Source: an uncultured Acidobacteriota bacterium
Lineage (GTDB): Bacteria > Acidobacteriota > Terriglobia > Bryobacterales > Bryobacteraceae
Direction of reading: 5' to 3'
Assembly (NCBI GenBank): GCA_902825945.1
Contig: CADECY010000059.1
Span: 1-54,847 of the forward strand
Length of the DNA: 54,847 nucleotides
How positions within the stretch are numbered: the stretch's first letter is position 1; every line of letters begins with the position of its first letter. The notes under the pieces were generated by a model. The model was not told the DNA's origin. It was given only the letters and a program-made list of their open reading frames with translations, and did no database searches. A program made the position numbers and the translations under genes. Shown one piece after another: positions 9,007 through 17,325 of this stretch.

Positions 9007-11448
9007 CTACTCTCTCGTGTAGAACTCGTCGGTGTTCATCAGGCCGCTCGCGAGCGTGTTCCAATTGCCATGCTCGAGGAATCCGAGCGCGCGATCCATC
9101 TCGCGCGGCGAAGGCGGCCTTCCGAAGCACAGGCGAAACGCATGCCCGATCCGCGCGCGATCGCTGTCTCCCGCCTCATTTTGCACCCGTGCCGCGAGCG
9201 CCTGGGCCGCCTCGAAAAACACCGGATCGTTGAGCAGCGTCAACGCCTGTAGAGGCGAGTTCGACCGCTCGCGCCGCGCGCACATCAGGTTCGGATCGGG
9301 TGCGTCGAACGTCACCAGTTGCGCGAAGGGCGAGGTGCGCTGCATGTGCGTGTAGAGGCCACGGCGATATCGCGCGGGTCCGGTGGATTCCTTCCACTCG
9401 GTGAGGAATCCCTCCTTGCTTACGTTGGAGGGCTGAGGCGGATGGACGCTCGGTCCACCGATTTCGCGATGCAGCAATCCGCTCACCGCCAACGCCATGT
9501 CGCGCACCGATTCGCCTGTGACGCGGAACCGGGCTTGACGGGCCAGTAGCGTATTGTTCGGATCAGTCCGTGCCAGATCCTTGCGGTAGTGCGACGATTG
9601 CCGATACGTTGCCGACGTTACGATCGTGCGGATCAGTTGCTTGAAGTTCCAACCGCTCTCGCGAAACTCGACCGCCAGCCAATCGAGCAGTTCGGGATGC
9701 GAAGGGCGCGCGCCCTGCGTTCCGAAATCGTCCGGCGTGGCGACGATGCCGCGCCCGAACAACTCCTGCCAGACACGATTCACCACCACGCGCGCGGTCA
9801 AAGGATTCTCCGGCGCAAGTAGCCACTGGGCCAATGCGAGGCGATCGCGCTTAGCGCCGGCAGGCAATCTGGGCAGCACCGCGGGAACATCCTCCTCCAC
9901 CGCCGCGCCTGTGCCGCGATAGTCGCCGCGCACGTGGACGTAGTTCTCGCGCCGCCGGTGCGCGCGTTCGATCATCGACGGAGCTTGCGTCATCGGCGGA
10001 TATTCCTTGTTCAGCGCGGCGAGCTTCTTCGACACCGCGGCGAGATCGAGTTGCTTCCAGCGAGCCGCGTCAGTCACCGATCCGCGTCCGAGAAACATCT
10101 CTTCCATGTGATCGCGTTGCCTCTGTGAGCGTTGATCGGCGGGTAGGTAGAGCACCGTGAGTCCTTCGAGTTGTCCGCCGCCGAAGCCCTGTTCCCATTG
10201 CAGTCCGAGCAGTTCCAGTTGCCGGTCCCAGATGTGATCCTTGCCTGGACTTCCTGCCGCCCAGCGAATCTTCTCCTCCCATCGCGCCTGGAGTTCAGCG
10301 ATCTCTTTCGCCAACGGCGTGAGCAACTCCGAGCGCTTTCGCTCGTATTCGGACCGGCGCCTCATCCATTGCTCCCGCTCGCCCGGCATTGGCGCGTCGA
10401 TGTTCACTTCGTCCGCGTTGTTCAGAAACGAGTAGAGCTGATAGTATTCGCGCTGCGAAACGGGATCGTACTTGTGATCGTGACAACGCGCGCAGCCCAA
10501 GGTGAGCCCGAGCCAAGCGAGGGCGATCGAATTGGTGCGATCCACCGTCTGCTCCACGCGCTCGGCCTCGATCTCGGCCCCGCCCTCGCGGTTGCTCGAC
10601 GTGTTGCGGAAGAATCCCAGTCCGGCGCGATGCTCCACGGTTGCGCCAGGCAAGAGGTCTCCCGCGATCTGCCGCGTGGTGAACTCGTCGAACGGCATGC
10701 CATTGTTGAACGCCTCGATCAGCCACTGCCGGTAGCGCCAAGCGTAGGGCCGGGGAAAGTCGCTCTCATTGCCTTCGCTGTCGGAATAGCGCGAGAGGTC
10801 GAGCCAATGCCGCGCCCACTTCTCGCCGAAGTGCGGCGAGCGCAGCAACTCATCGTTCAGCTTTTCGTATCGCGCCGGATCGCGATCGGCGAGATACCGC
10901 GCGATCGCCTCGGGCGACGGCGGAAGCCCGGTGAGGTCGAGATGCAACCGGCGCACGAGTGTGATCGAGCCGGCTTCCGGTGATGGCGCGATCTTGCGCT
11001 CGTCGAGCGTGGCGAGCACGAATGAGTCGACCGGATTCCTCGGCCACTTCGCGTCGCGCGTGCGAGGCGGTGCAACCCGGCGCGGCGGCAGGAACGACCA
11101 ATGAACGGGCGTCGCGGCCGCTGCCCCCTTGGCGCCGGAATCGATCCACTCGCGGATCACTCGAAGTTCAGCCGCGGTCAGTCGCGGACCAGACGGTGGC
11201 ATCGAGAGCTTCGGATCGAGCCCCGCCACCACACGATAGAGCCGGCTGCCCATCGCGTTGCCGGGCATCGCGATTCGAGGCGGAACGGGCGCGTCCAGCC
11301 GAAGCCCGCCGGATCGAGTCGCCGCACTGTGGCATCCCAGGCAGCGTGCACGGAACACGGGCATTACGTCACGCTCGAAGTCCGCGGCGAAGGCGAACGC
11401 GAGCACGGCGCTCATCGCCAGGATCGTCAACCGCGTTGCCGGTGCCAC
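9007..11448 (-). CDS. Planctomycete-type cytochrome with DUF1549 and DUF1553
   Basis: An 813-residue exported protein. After a Sec signal (ILAMSAVLAFAFA) comes a PSCyt1-type c-type haem domain with CLGCHS near residue 37. Next is DUF1549 (SFVLATLDERK, LHLDLTGLPPSPE, WARHWLDLSRYSDSEG) with a second CxxCH in CARCHDHKYDPV. The C-terminal half is DUF1553 (LTARVVVNRVWQELFGRGIV, SHPELLDWLAVEF). Such proteins are common in Planctomycetes, Verrucomicrobia and Acidobacteria and are thought to work in periplasmic redox steps on complex carbon, but the reaction is not established. The start is GTG with TATCGT seven bases upstream, so a nearly leaderless mRNA is possible. DUF1501 follows in the same operon. 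Confidence 0.9.
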   Translation of the reverse strand: MAPATRLTILAMSAVLAFAFAADFERDVMPVFRARCLGCHSAATRSGGLRLDAPVPPRIAMPGNAMGSRLYRVVAGLDPKLSMPPSGPRLTAAELRVIREWIDSGAKGAAAATPVHWSFLPPRRVAPPRTRDAKWPRNPVDSFVLATLDERKIAPSPEAGSITLVRRLHLDLTGLPPSPEAIARYLADRDPARYEKLNDELLRSPHFGEKWARHWLDLSRYSDSEGNESDFPRPYAWRYRQWLIEAFNNGMPFDEFTTRQIAGDLLPGATVEHRAGLGFFRNTSSNREGGAEIEAERVEQTVDRTNSIALAWLGLTLGCARCHDHKYDPVSQREYYQLYSFLNNADEVNIDAPMPGEREQWMRRRSEYERKRSELLTPLAKEIAELQARWEEKIRWAAGSPGKDHIWDRQLELLGLQWEQGFGGGQLEGLTVLYLPADQRSQRQRDHMEEMFLGRGSVTDAARWKQLDLAAVSKKLAALNKEYPPMTQAPSMIERAHRRRENYVHVRGDYRGTGAAVEEDVPAVLPRLPAGAKRDRLALAQWLLAPENPLTARVVVNRVWQELFGRGIVATPDDFGTQGARPSHPELLDWLAVEFRESGWNFKQLIRTIVTSATYRQSSHYRKDLARTDPNNTLLARQARFRVTGESVRDMALAVSGLLHREIGGPSVHPPQPSNVSKEGFLTEWKESTGPARYRRGLYTHMQRTSPFAQLVTFDAPDPNLMCARRERSNSPLQALTLLNDPVFFEAAQALAARVQNEAGDSDRARIGHAFRLCFGRPPSPREMDRALGFLEHGNWNTLASGLMNTDEFYTRE

Positions 11449-11466
11449 AGTCGTAACGATAGAACA

Positions 11467-12651
11467 CTACCGGGCCAGCGTGCGCGCCCGTCTTCCCTCA
11501 TTGATCCAGACATCGACGCGCGGCGCGATCCAGGTATACGGTTTGCCAAGCACATCGAGATCGCCATCGCCATCGAGATCAGCGAGGCGGCCCTCATGCC
11601 AGCCATGCCCCGTCGTGAAAACGGTAACCCGGAATCCGCCCTTGCCATCACCGAACAGTATCCACGATTTCGCCGCCGGATGATCGGGCTCGGACCTGTT
11701 CGACCATTTCGCCATTTCGGCCGCGAAGATGTCGAGATGGCCGTCGCCATCGATGTCGCCGAGGTCGAGGGTGTGTCCATGTACCATCGGCTGGCCCAAT
11801 AGATCGCGTCCCTTCCAACTCCTTTCGTCCGCTGGGTTCCCGCGACATTCATATAGCATCAGCGGGCCGCTTCCATCTCCCGGCGCAATCACCACCTGTG
11901 GCACTTTGCCCTTGCGGAAGCGGCCCGCGCGAATCCTGCCCCCGGTTTCCGCGATCCGAACCGGTTCGAACCGGAATCCGCCGCGATGGCGGAACCAGTA
12001 GTTGCCCGCGAGCAGATCCGCACGGCCATCCCCATCGACGTCGAACGCGTCGATGCCTTCCGCGTACAACGCGGCCGCGCGCGTCGCCGCGCCCGCTTGG
12101 CCCGTAAAGATCACTTCCGCGGGCCACGGCGAGGTGCGTTTGGGCTCGGCGGGGACCGGCGCCAGCAGAAGCGACTTCGCGCGCTGGTTCCAGAAGACGA
12201 GTTGTGGCTTGCCGGTTCCGAGAAGGTCCGCGAAGATCTGATCGTGTTGTTGGCGAGCACCCGAATCCTTGATGAGCCGCCTCGTCCAAGGTACCTCCGA
12301 ATCGAAACGCGGAGATGGATTCTCCCACCACCAGAGGTGCGAGCTTTGCGCGTCGCCCCCGAATACGATGTCCAAGTCGCCGTCGCCATCGATATCGTAA
12401 GCGGCACCGCCAGCTTCGATCGTGAGGAACTCCGGCTCGATCACGTACTGATTCCAGCCGTTGGCCGTTCGCCGGAACCAGACGAGCGCGGGTCCCTTCA
12501 CGCGAAAGCCGATCACGAAATCCGGCGAGCGGTTCCCGTCGAGATCGGCCACCAGAACCGCCGTCTGTTGATGCGAACCCGCCGGAACTGGCAGTTCGCC
12601 CCGGATGCTCGACAAGTGGGTCCATCCGAGCAACGCCGCGGCGGCAAGCAT
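11467..12651 (-). CDS. FG-GAP/VCBS-repeat propeller protein
   Basis: A 394-residue secreted protein with a short signal (MLAAAALLGWTHLSSIRG) and repeats of the type VLVADLDGNRSPDFVIG, YDIDGDGDLDIVFGGDA, DVDGDGRADLLAGNYW, DIDGDGHLDIFAAEM and DLDGDGDLDVLGKPY. The DxDGDGxxD loops are calcium-binding FG-GAP/VCBS blades of an integrin-alpha-like propeller. Such proteins are usually surface or periplasmic binding scaffolds. No enzyme domain is visible. It diverges from the nucleoside hydrolase gene across a 17-bp shared promoter (CATAAT six bases before the ATG). The cytochrome operon lies downstream on the same strand, 18 bases away. Confidence 0.87.
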   Translation of the reverse strand: MLAAAALLGWTHLSSIRGELPVPAGSHQQTAVLVADLDGNRSPDFVIGFRVKGPALVWFRRTANGWNQYVIEPEFLTIEAGGAAYDIDGDGDLDIVFGGDAQSSHLWWWENPSPRFDSEVPWTRRLIKDSGARQQHDQIFADLLGTGKPQLVFWNQRAKSLLLAPVPAEPKRTSPWPAEVIFTGQAGAATRAAALYAEGIDAFDVDGDGRADLLAGNYWFRHRGGFRFEPVRIAETGGRIRAGRFRKGKVPQVVIAPGDGSGPLMLYECRGNPADERSWKGRDLLGQPMVHGHTLDLGDIDGDGHLDIFAAEMAKWSNRSEPDHPAAKSWILFGDGKGGFRVTVFTTGHGWHEGRLADLDGDGDLDVLGKPYTWIAPRVDVWINEGRRARTLAR

Positions 12652-12668
12652 GAGACCATTATGATGCT
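12652..12668. promoter_or_regulatory. 17-bp bidirectional leaderless promoter
   Basis: The whole intergenic region is GAGACCATTATGATGCT. Read rightwards, CATTAT (12657-12662) is followed by six bases and the ATG at 12669. Read leftwards, CATAAT (complement of 12658-12663) is followed by six bases and the ATG at 12651. Both hexamers are -10-like and overlap by five bases. Neither has a good -35. There is no room for a ribosome binding site on either side, so both mRNAs should begin at or next to the ATG. Confidence 0.6.
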
Positions 12669-13664
12669 ATGGCACAAGTGAACCGGCGCCGCTGGATGGC
12701 GCAGGCGGCCGCCTCGAGCCTCGCGTCCGCGCGATCGCCGCGACTCGATGAAGCCGTGCTCCGCGGGCTGCTCGAACCTCCGAAAGGCAAGGTCCAGGTG
12801 GTGATCGACACCGACACCTACAACGAAATCGACGATCAGTACGCGGTGGTCTACGCGCTGCTTTCACCTGATCGCATGGAAGTCGAAGCGATCTACGCGG
12901 CGCCTTATCTGAACGCGCGCTCCACGAGCGCGGCCGACGGAATGGAGAAGAGCTACCAGGAAATTCTGCGCCTGCTGAAGCTGCTCGGTCGAGGACCCGC
13001 CGATCGCGTCTTCCGCGGCTCGGATCGATTCATGTCCTCCGCCAACAAGCCCGTCGAGAGCCCGGCGATGCGCGAATTGATCGAGCGCGCGATGAAGCCG
13101 CGCAATGGTCCGCTCTATGTGCTGACGATCGGATGTCCGGTGAACGTGTCCTCCGCGATCCTCGCCGAGCCGAAGATCAAGGACAAGATCGTCGTGGTCT
13201 GGCTCGGTGGCGCGACGCACGAATGGCCGTCGGCACGCGAGTTCAACCTCATGCAGGATCTACACGCTTCGCGCGTGCTCTTCGACAGCGGCGTACCGCT
13301 CGTGCAGATTCCCACCAAGAACGTTTCCGAACATCTGCGCACCACGGTGCCCGAAGCCGGTTACTGGCTGAAGGGGAAATCGAAGCTGTGCGACTACCTC
13401 TACGAAGAATTCGTCGACTACTACAAGACGCACACCCAGAAGCAGCCGCAACCCTACGCGTGGTCGAAGGTCATCTGGGATATTTCGACAGTTGCCTGGA
13501 TCATCAATCCCGATTGGATTCCGTCCACGCTCGTGCCGAGCCCGATTCTCACCGATGACATGAAGTGGCGCAAGCAGACTGGCCGCCACACGATCCGCGT
13601 TGCGACCAGCGCGCTGCGCGATCCGGTCTTCCACGACCTCTTCCGGAAGCTCGCCAAGACGTAG
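12669..13664 (+). CDS. Nucleoside hydrolase-like protein, Tat-exported
   Basis: A 331-residue protein of the inosine-uridine nucleoside hydrolase fold. Such enzymes cut the N-glycosidic bond of ribonucleosides. The calcium-binding signature is VVIDTDTYNEIDDQYAV near residues 40-56; the usual DTDxxxxxDD spacing is kept. The N-terminus (VNRRRWMAQAAASSLASARS) looks like a Tat signal, so it would act in the periplasm. VLTIGCPVNVSSAIL and VVVWLGGATHEWP match the middle of the family. The leaderless promoter shared with the FG-GAP gene drives it. It ends two bases from the convergent PQQ-propeller gene. The exact substrate could also be a modified sugar. Confidence 0.82.
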   Translation: MAQVNRRRWMAQAAASSLASARSPRLDEAVLRGLLEPPKGKVQVVIDTDTYNEIDDQYAVVYALLSPDRMEVEAIYAAPYLNARSTSAADGMEKSYQEILRLLKLLGRGPADRVFRGSDRFMSSANKPVESPAMRELIERAMKPRNGPLYVLTIGCPVNVSSAILAEPKIKDKIVVVWLGGATHEWPSAREFNLMQDLHASRVLFDSGVPLVQIPTKNVSEHLRTTVPEAGYWLKGKSKLCDYLYEEFVDYYKTHTQKQPQPYAWSKVIWDISTVAWIINPDWIPSTLVPSPILTDDMKWRKQTGRHTIRVATSALRDPVFHDLFRKLAKT

Positions 13665-13666
13665 TC

Positions 13667-14977
13667 CTACTTCTTTCCGATCGCGAACAGGTGCGCCCGG
13701 CCGCGCATGTACAGCACATCGCCCGAAATCGCGGGGCTTGCCATTACGGGCTCGCCGAGATCGCTTTCCGCCACCACCTTGAACTCGCGCCCCAGCGCGA
13801 TCACACGTGTGTGTCCGTCTTCGTCGGTGATGAAGAGGTTTCCACCCGCGGCGACGGGTGAGCTGGTGAAACCGGTCTTCCCGGCTCCCAGGCGTTGCTG
13901 ATAGATCCGCTCTCCATTGTCCAACTGGAACACCGTTAGGACGCCGTTGTCGAAACAGAAATAACCGAGGCCACCGTGCAGCAACGGAGTCTGCATGTAG
14001 TTGCCGGTTCGATCAACGGTCCACGCGATGGCGGACTTGCCCGTGATGTCGCCCTCGGCATCGGTCCGGACCGCGTAGATCGGCCGCGCGGAGCCGTGCG
14101 CGTTCGTGATGATGACCAGGCCTTCGGCGGCAACAGGAGTCGGCGTTGGAATGTCGCCACCTCCGGTCAGCTTCCACAACTCCTTGCCCGTCCCGAAATC
14201 GTATCCACCGATGTGCTTCCATCCGTTCACCACCACCTGCTTCGATCGTGCGCCTTTGGCCGTGTACGGCACCACGGCCGGCGATCCGAACGTCGGTACA
14301 TCGGCGCGCGGCGTTCGCCACAACTCGCGTCCATCGCGCACGTCGAACGCGGCGAGGAACGAATTCTGCTGCACGTCGGCCTGGATCAGCACCTTGCCCT
14401 CGTGCAGCACGGGCGAACTCGCGAAGCCCCACTGTGCGTCCGGAGCGCGGAAGTATCCCGCGTCGAGCGTGCCGAGATCCTTCTTCCAGAGCAGCTTCCC
14501 ATCCATGTCGTAGGTGAACAGGCCTTCGGACCCGAAGAAGACCACCAAGTGCTTGCCGTCTGTCGCGGGTGTGGGATTCGCGTGGCTCGATTTGGGATGC
14601 CGCTTCACCTTCGGATTCGTCGCGATCGCTGTTCGGGTCCACAAAATCTTGCCGGACTTGCGATCGAGGCAATAGACCTTGAAGCTCTGCGATCCCTCGT
14701 TCTCCACGGGCTTGATGTCGCCGTACAAGCCGAGCTTGGTGTCCGATGTTCCTTGCGCGCTCACCGCGCTCGTCAAATAGATACGGCCGCCCCAGATCAC
14801 GGGACTCGAATAGCCGAGGCCCGGGACGGCGGTCTTCCAAAGAATGTTCTTGCCGGACTCGCCGTTCCACTCGACCGGCGGTGACCCGGCAGCGGTGCCG
14901 TTGGCCCCCTCGCCGCGAAACTGCGGCCAGTTCTGCGCGAACGCGGAAATCGCGGCCAATCCCAGGAGGAGTCTCAT
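13667..14977 (-). CDS. PQQ-like beta-propeller (outer membrane/periplasmic) protein
   Basis: A 436-residue protein with a signal peptide (MRLLLGLAAISAFAQ) followed by NWPQFRGEGANGTAAGSPPV, the standard opening of the Planctomycete/Acidobacteria PQQ-like propeller family. Repeats such as YCLDRKSGKILWTRT, FTYDMDGKLLWKKDLGT and AAFDVRDGRELWRTP show the AW-type blades. The family is related to BamB and PQQ dehydrogenases, but residues for PQQ or metal binding are not evident, so a structural or binding role is more likely than catalysis. A GATACT hexamer lies exactly six bases before the ATG, suggesting a leaderless transcript. Confidence 0.88.
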   Translation of the reverse strand: MRLLLGLAAISAFAQNWPQFRGEGANGTAAGSPPVEWNGESGKNILWKTAVPGLGYSSPVIWGGRIYLTSAVSAQGTSDTKLGLYGDIKPVENEGSQSFKVYCLDRKSGKILWTRTAIATNPKVKRHPKSSHANPTPATDGKHLVVFFGSEGLFTYDMDGKLLWKKDLGTLDAGYFRAPDAQWGFASSPVLHEGKVLIQADVQQNSFLAAFDVRDGRELWRTPRADVPTFGSPAVVPYTAKGARSKQVVVNGWKHIGGYDFGTGKELWKLTGGGDIPTPTPVAAEGLVIITNAHGSARPIYAVRTDAEGDITGKSAIAWTVDRTGNYMQTPLLHGGLGYFCFDNGVLTVFQLDNGERIYQQRLGAGKTGFTSSPVAAGGNLFITDEDGHTRVIALGREFKVVAESDLGEPVMASPAISGDVLYMRGRAHLFAIGKK

Positions 14978-14983
14978 GAGATC

Positions 14984-14989
14984 AGTATC
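14984..14989 (-). promoter_or_regulatory. -10-like hexamer, leaderless arrangement, PQQ-propeller gene
   Basis: On the minus strand GATACT is followed by six bases (GATCTC) and the ATG at 14977. It matches four of six consensus positions. No convincing -35 was seen. The spacing is the same as at seven other starts in the window. Confidence 0.4.
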
Positions 14990-14999
14990 GCCGCATCGC

Positions 15000-16148
15000 T
15001 CACGCGACGGGCAAGTACTTCACGCAGACTGGCGCCCCGACCTTGAACTGCTGCCCCGTCGCGGTGAGCGCCCCGTTCTTTTCGACCTTGAAGACGACGA
15101 TGTTGTCGGTGTTCTGATTTGCCGCGATCAGCCAGCGTCCACTCGGATCGATATTGAAGTTGCGCGGTGTCTTGCCTTGGGTAGGTGTGTTGCCGAAGTG
15201 CGTCAGCTTGCCGTCCTTCGCAATCCGGTACATGGCGAGCGAATCGTGTCCGCGATTGGAACAGTACAGGAATCTTCCGCTCGGATGAACGAGCACTTCG
15301 GCCGTCGAGTTGCCCTGCTTGTTCGCGTCACTGGGAAGCGTGGAGATCACCTGGAGTTCGGTCAAGACGCCATTCGCTGCGTCCCACTTGAACGCGGTCA
15401 CCGCCGAGCCCATCTCCTGATTCGAGTAGGCGAACTTGCCATTCGGATGGAAGTTGAAGTGGCGCGGGCCACCACCGGGTGTCACCTTGGCGAAGGGCGG
15501 ACTGTGCGGCGCCAGCGAGCCCGCGGCCGGATCGAGCTTGTAGACCTTGATCTGATCGAGCCCGAGATCGGCGACCATCACGAAGCGATTGTCGGCCGAG
15601 ATGTTGACCGAGTGGGCATGCGGCCCCTGCTGGCGCCGAGGGTCGATCGACGAGCCCTGGTGTTGGATGAAAGCAGTGGCTTCGCCAAGCGTACCATTGC
15701 CGTCGCGAATCGGAACCGAGGCGACACTACCGGTGCCATAGTTGGCGAGCACGACATTCTTGCCAGTCTTGTCTACCACGAGATGGCAGGTTGTCCCGCC
15801 CTTGGCCGCCACGGTGTTGATCGTTTTCAGCTTGCCCGAGGATCTGTCGATTTCGAAGCCCGTGATCGAACCGCTTACCTTGCCTTCGTAGTTATTGATC
15901 TCGCTGACGGCGTAGAGATGTTTGCCGTTGGGATGAATCGTGAGGAACGACGGATTGGTGACTTCGCCCGCGAGGCCGATCTCGGTGAGCTTGCCCGTGA
16001 GCGCGTCCATGCGGAATGCGTAGATGCCTTTGCTCTTGTTCGAATTCGTGTAGGTTCCGATGTAGACCAGGTACTCTTTCGCTTTCGGGGCGGCCCAGAC
16101 GGGGAGGGCCGCGCCGGCCATGGTGAGGAGCGCTTGTCTGCGATTCAT
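15000..16148 (-). CDS. Lactonase family (YbhE/6-phosphogluconolactonase-like) propeller
   Basis: A 382-residue seven-bladed propeller of the PF10282 lactonase family. KEYLVYIGTYTNSNKSKGIY at the mature N-terminus, NPSFLTIHPNGKHLYAVSE, GPHAHSVNISADNRFVMVAD, PRHFNFHPNGKFAYSNQE and GKTPRNFNIDPSGRWLIAAN are typical. Family members hydrolyse 6-phosphogluconolactone in the cytoplasm. This one starts with a Tat-like signal (MNRRQALLTMAGAALPVWA), so it probably acts on a sugar lactone in the periplasm and is not the pentose phosphate enzyme itself. I chose the ATG at 16148 because the signal begins there; the longer open frame upstream is not protein-like. A TATCAT hexamer lies nine bases before the ATG. 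Confidence 0.87.
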   Translation of the reverse strand: MNRRQALLTMAGAALPVWAAPKAKEYLVYIGTYTNSNKSKGIYAFRMDALTGKLTEIGLAGEVTNPSFLTIHPNGKHLYAVSEINNYEGKVSGSITGFEIDRSSGKLKTINTVAAKGGTTCHLVVDKTGKNVVLANYGTGSVASVPIRDGNGTLGEATAFIQHQGSSIDPRRQQGPHAHSVNISADNRFVMVADLGLDQIKVYKLDPAAGSLAPHSPPFAKVTPGGGPRHFNFHPNGKFAYSNQEMGSAVTAFKWDAANGVLTELQVISTLPSDANKQGNSTAEVLVHPSGRFLYCSNRGHDSLAMYRIAKDGKLTHFGNTPTQGKTPRNFNIDPSGRWLIAANQNTDNIVVFKVEKNGALTATGQQFKVGAPVCVKYLPVA

Positions 16149-16252
16149 AGAAGAAGCATGATAACACTGCGCGCGAGGCCTTCCGCTCCGATTGAACCGC
16201 ATCCACAAGTTTCGCGGATCGTTCCGCGGCGTGCGAGCATCCAAGCAGGGAG

Positions 16253-17305
16253 ATGAAGCTCTTTGAACCGTTGTCCCGGCCGGGATTCCAACTTGCCAAC
16301 CGCATCGTCATGGCACCGATGACTCGTTCCCGCTCGGACGCCGCCGCTGTCGTGCCGGCCTATGCCGCCGATTACTATGGCTCGCGGGCCGATGGCGGCC
16401 TGCTGATCACTGAGGGCACCGGCACCAGCGCGATGGCCATTGGCTACGCGCGGACGCCTGGAATCTACACGGAAGCGCAGATTGACGCATGGCGGGGCGT
16501 GACGGCGGCGGTTCACCAGCGTGGCGGCAGGATCTTTCTCCAACTCATGCACGTTGGCCGGATCGCGCACGCCGCCAATCGAACGATCCCCGATCCGCCG
16601 GTGGCGCCATCGCCGATTCGCGCGAAGGGCCAAATGTGGACGGACGCACAGGGTATGCAACCGAACGATGAGCCCCGCGCGCTCGAGCTTTCCGAGATCC
16701 CCGGGGTCATTGATGAGTTCGCGGCGGCGGCTCGCAACGCGATGTCGGCGGGCTTCGACGGGGTCGAGCTCCATGCCGCTTCCGGTTACTTGCCGAACCA
16801 GTTCCTCGCAACGGGTTCCAATCAGCGGAGCGACGCATACGGAGGTCCCGTTGCGAATCGCGTCCGGTTCGTAGTCGAGGCGCTCGAAGCCATGATCACG
16901 GGGGTGGGAAGCGCGAGCCGCGTGGGGATCAAGGTCAGTCCGGGCATGCAGTTCAACGACATCCAGGACGAAGATCCGGTGGCGACTCACGTTGCCTTGG
17001 CGCAAGCGATCGAGCCGCTGGGGCTCGCGTACGTTCACGTCATGAGAGCGGGAATCGGAGCGGAAAACGCTCTGCGCGACGCCTATCGGGGGACGATGCT
17101 CGTGGGCGGCGGCTTCTCGCGTGATGAGGCCGAAGCGGTGATCGCGGCGGGCCGTGCGGACGCGATCGTTTTTGGGACAGCCTATCTCGCCAACCCAGAC
17201 TTGGTCTCGCGGTTCAGGAAGGGCGCCGCTCTGAACGCGCCCGACAAGGCCACCTTCTACACGCCAGGCACGAAGGGCTACACGGACTACCCCGTCCTGA
17301 GCTAA
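16253..17305 (+). CDS. Old Yellow Enzyme family NADH:flavin oxidoreductase (alkene reductase)
   Basis: A 350-residue FMN-dependent TIM-barrel enzyme. Motifs are LANRIVMAPMTRSRS (residues 14-28), LITEGTGTS, GRIFLQLMHVGRIAH, and QRSDAYGGPVANRVRF. These enzymes reduce activated C=C bonds, nitro groups or nitrate esters with NAD(P)H. The ligand-binding pair, normally His-x-x-Asn, reads His174-Ala-Ala-Ser177 here, so the Asn is replaced by Ser. The following GYLPNQFL keeps the Tyr. It is cytoplasmic (no signal). GGGAG immediately before the ATG is too close for a normal ribosome binding site. It is followed 20 bases later by the sulfatase gene. Confidence 0.9.
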   Translation: MKLFEPLSRPGFQLANRIVMAPMTRSRSDAAAVVPAYAADYYGSRADGGLLITEGTGTSAMAIGYARTPGIYTEAQIDAWRGVTAAVHQRGGRIFLQLMHVGRIAHAANRTIPDPPVAPSPIRAKGQMWTDAQGMQPNDEPRALELSEIPGVIDEFAAAARNAMSAGFDGVELHAASGYLPNQFLATGSNQRSDAYGGPVANRVRFVVEALEAMITGVGSASRVGIKVSPGMQFNDIQDEDPVATHVALAQAIEPLGLAYVHVMRAGIGAENALRDAYRGTMLVGGGFSRDEAEAVIAAGRADAIVFGTAYLANPDLVSRFRKGAALNAPDKATFYTPGTKGYTDYPVLS

Positions 17306-17325
17306 CGAACACGGAGCATCCTATC

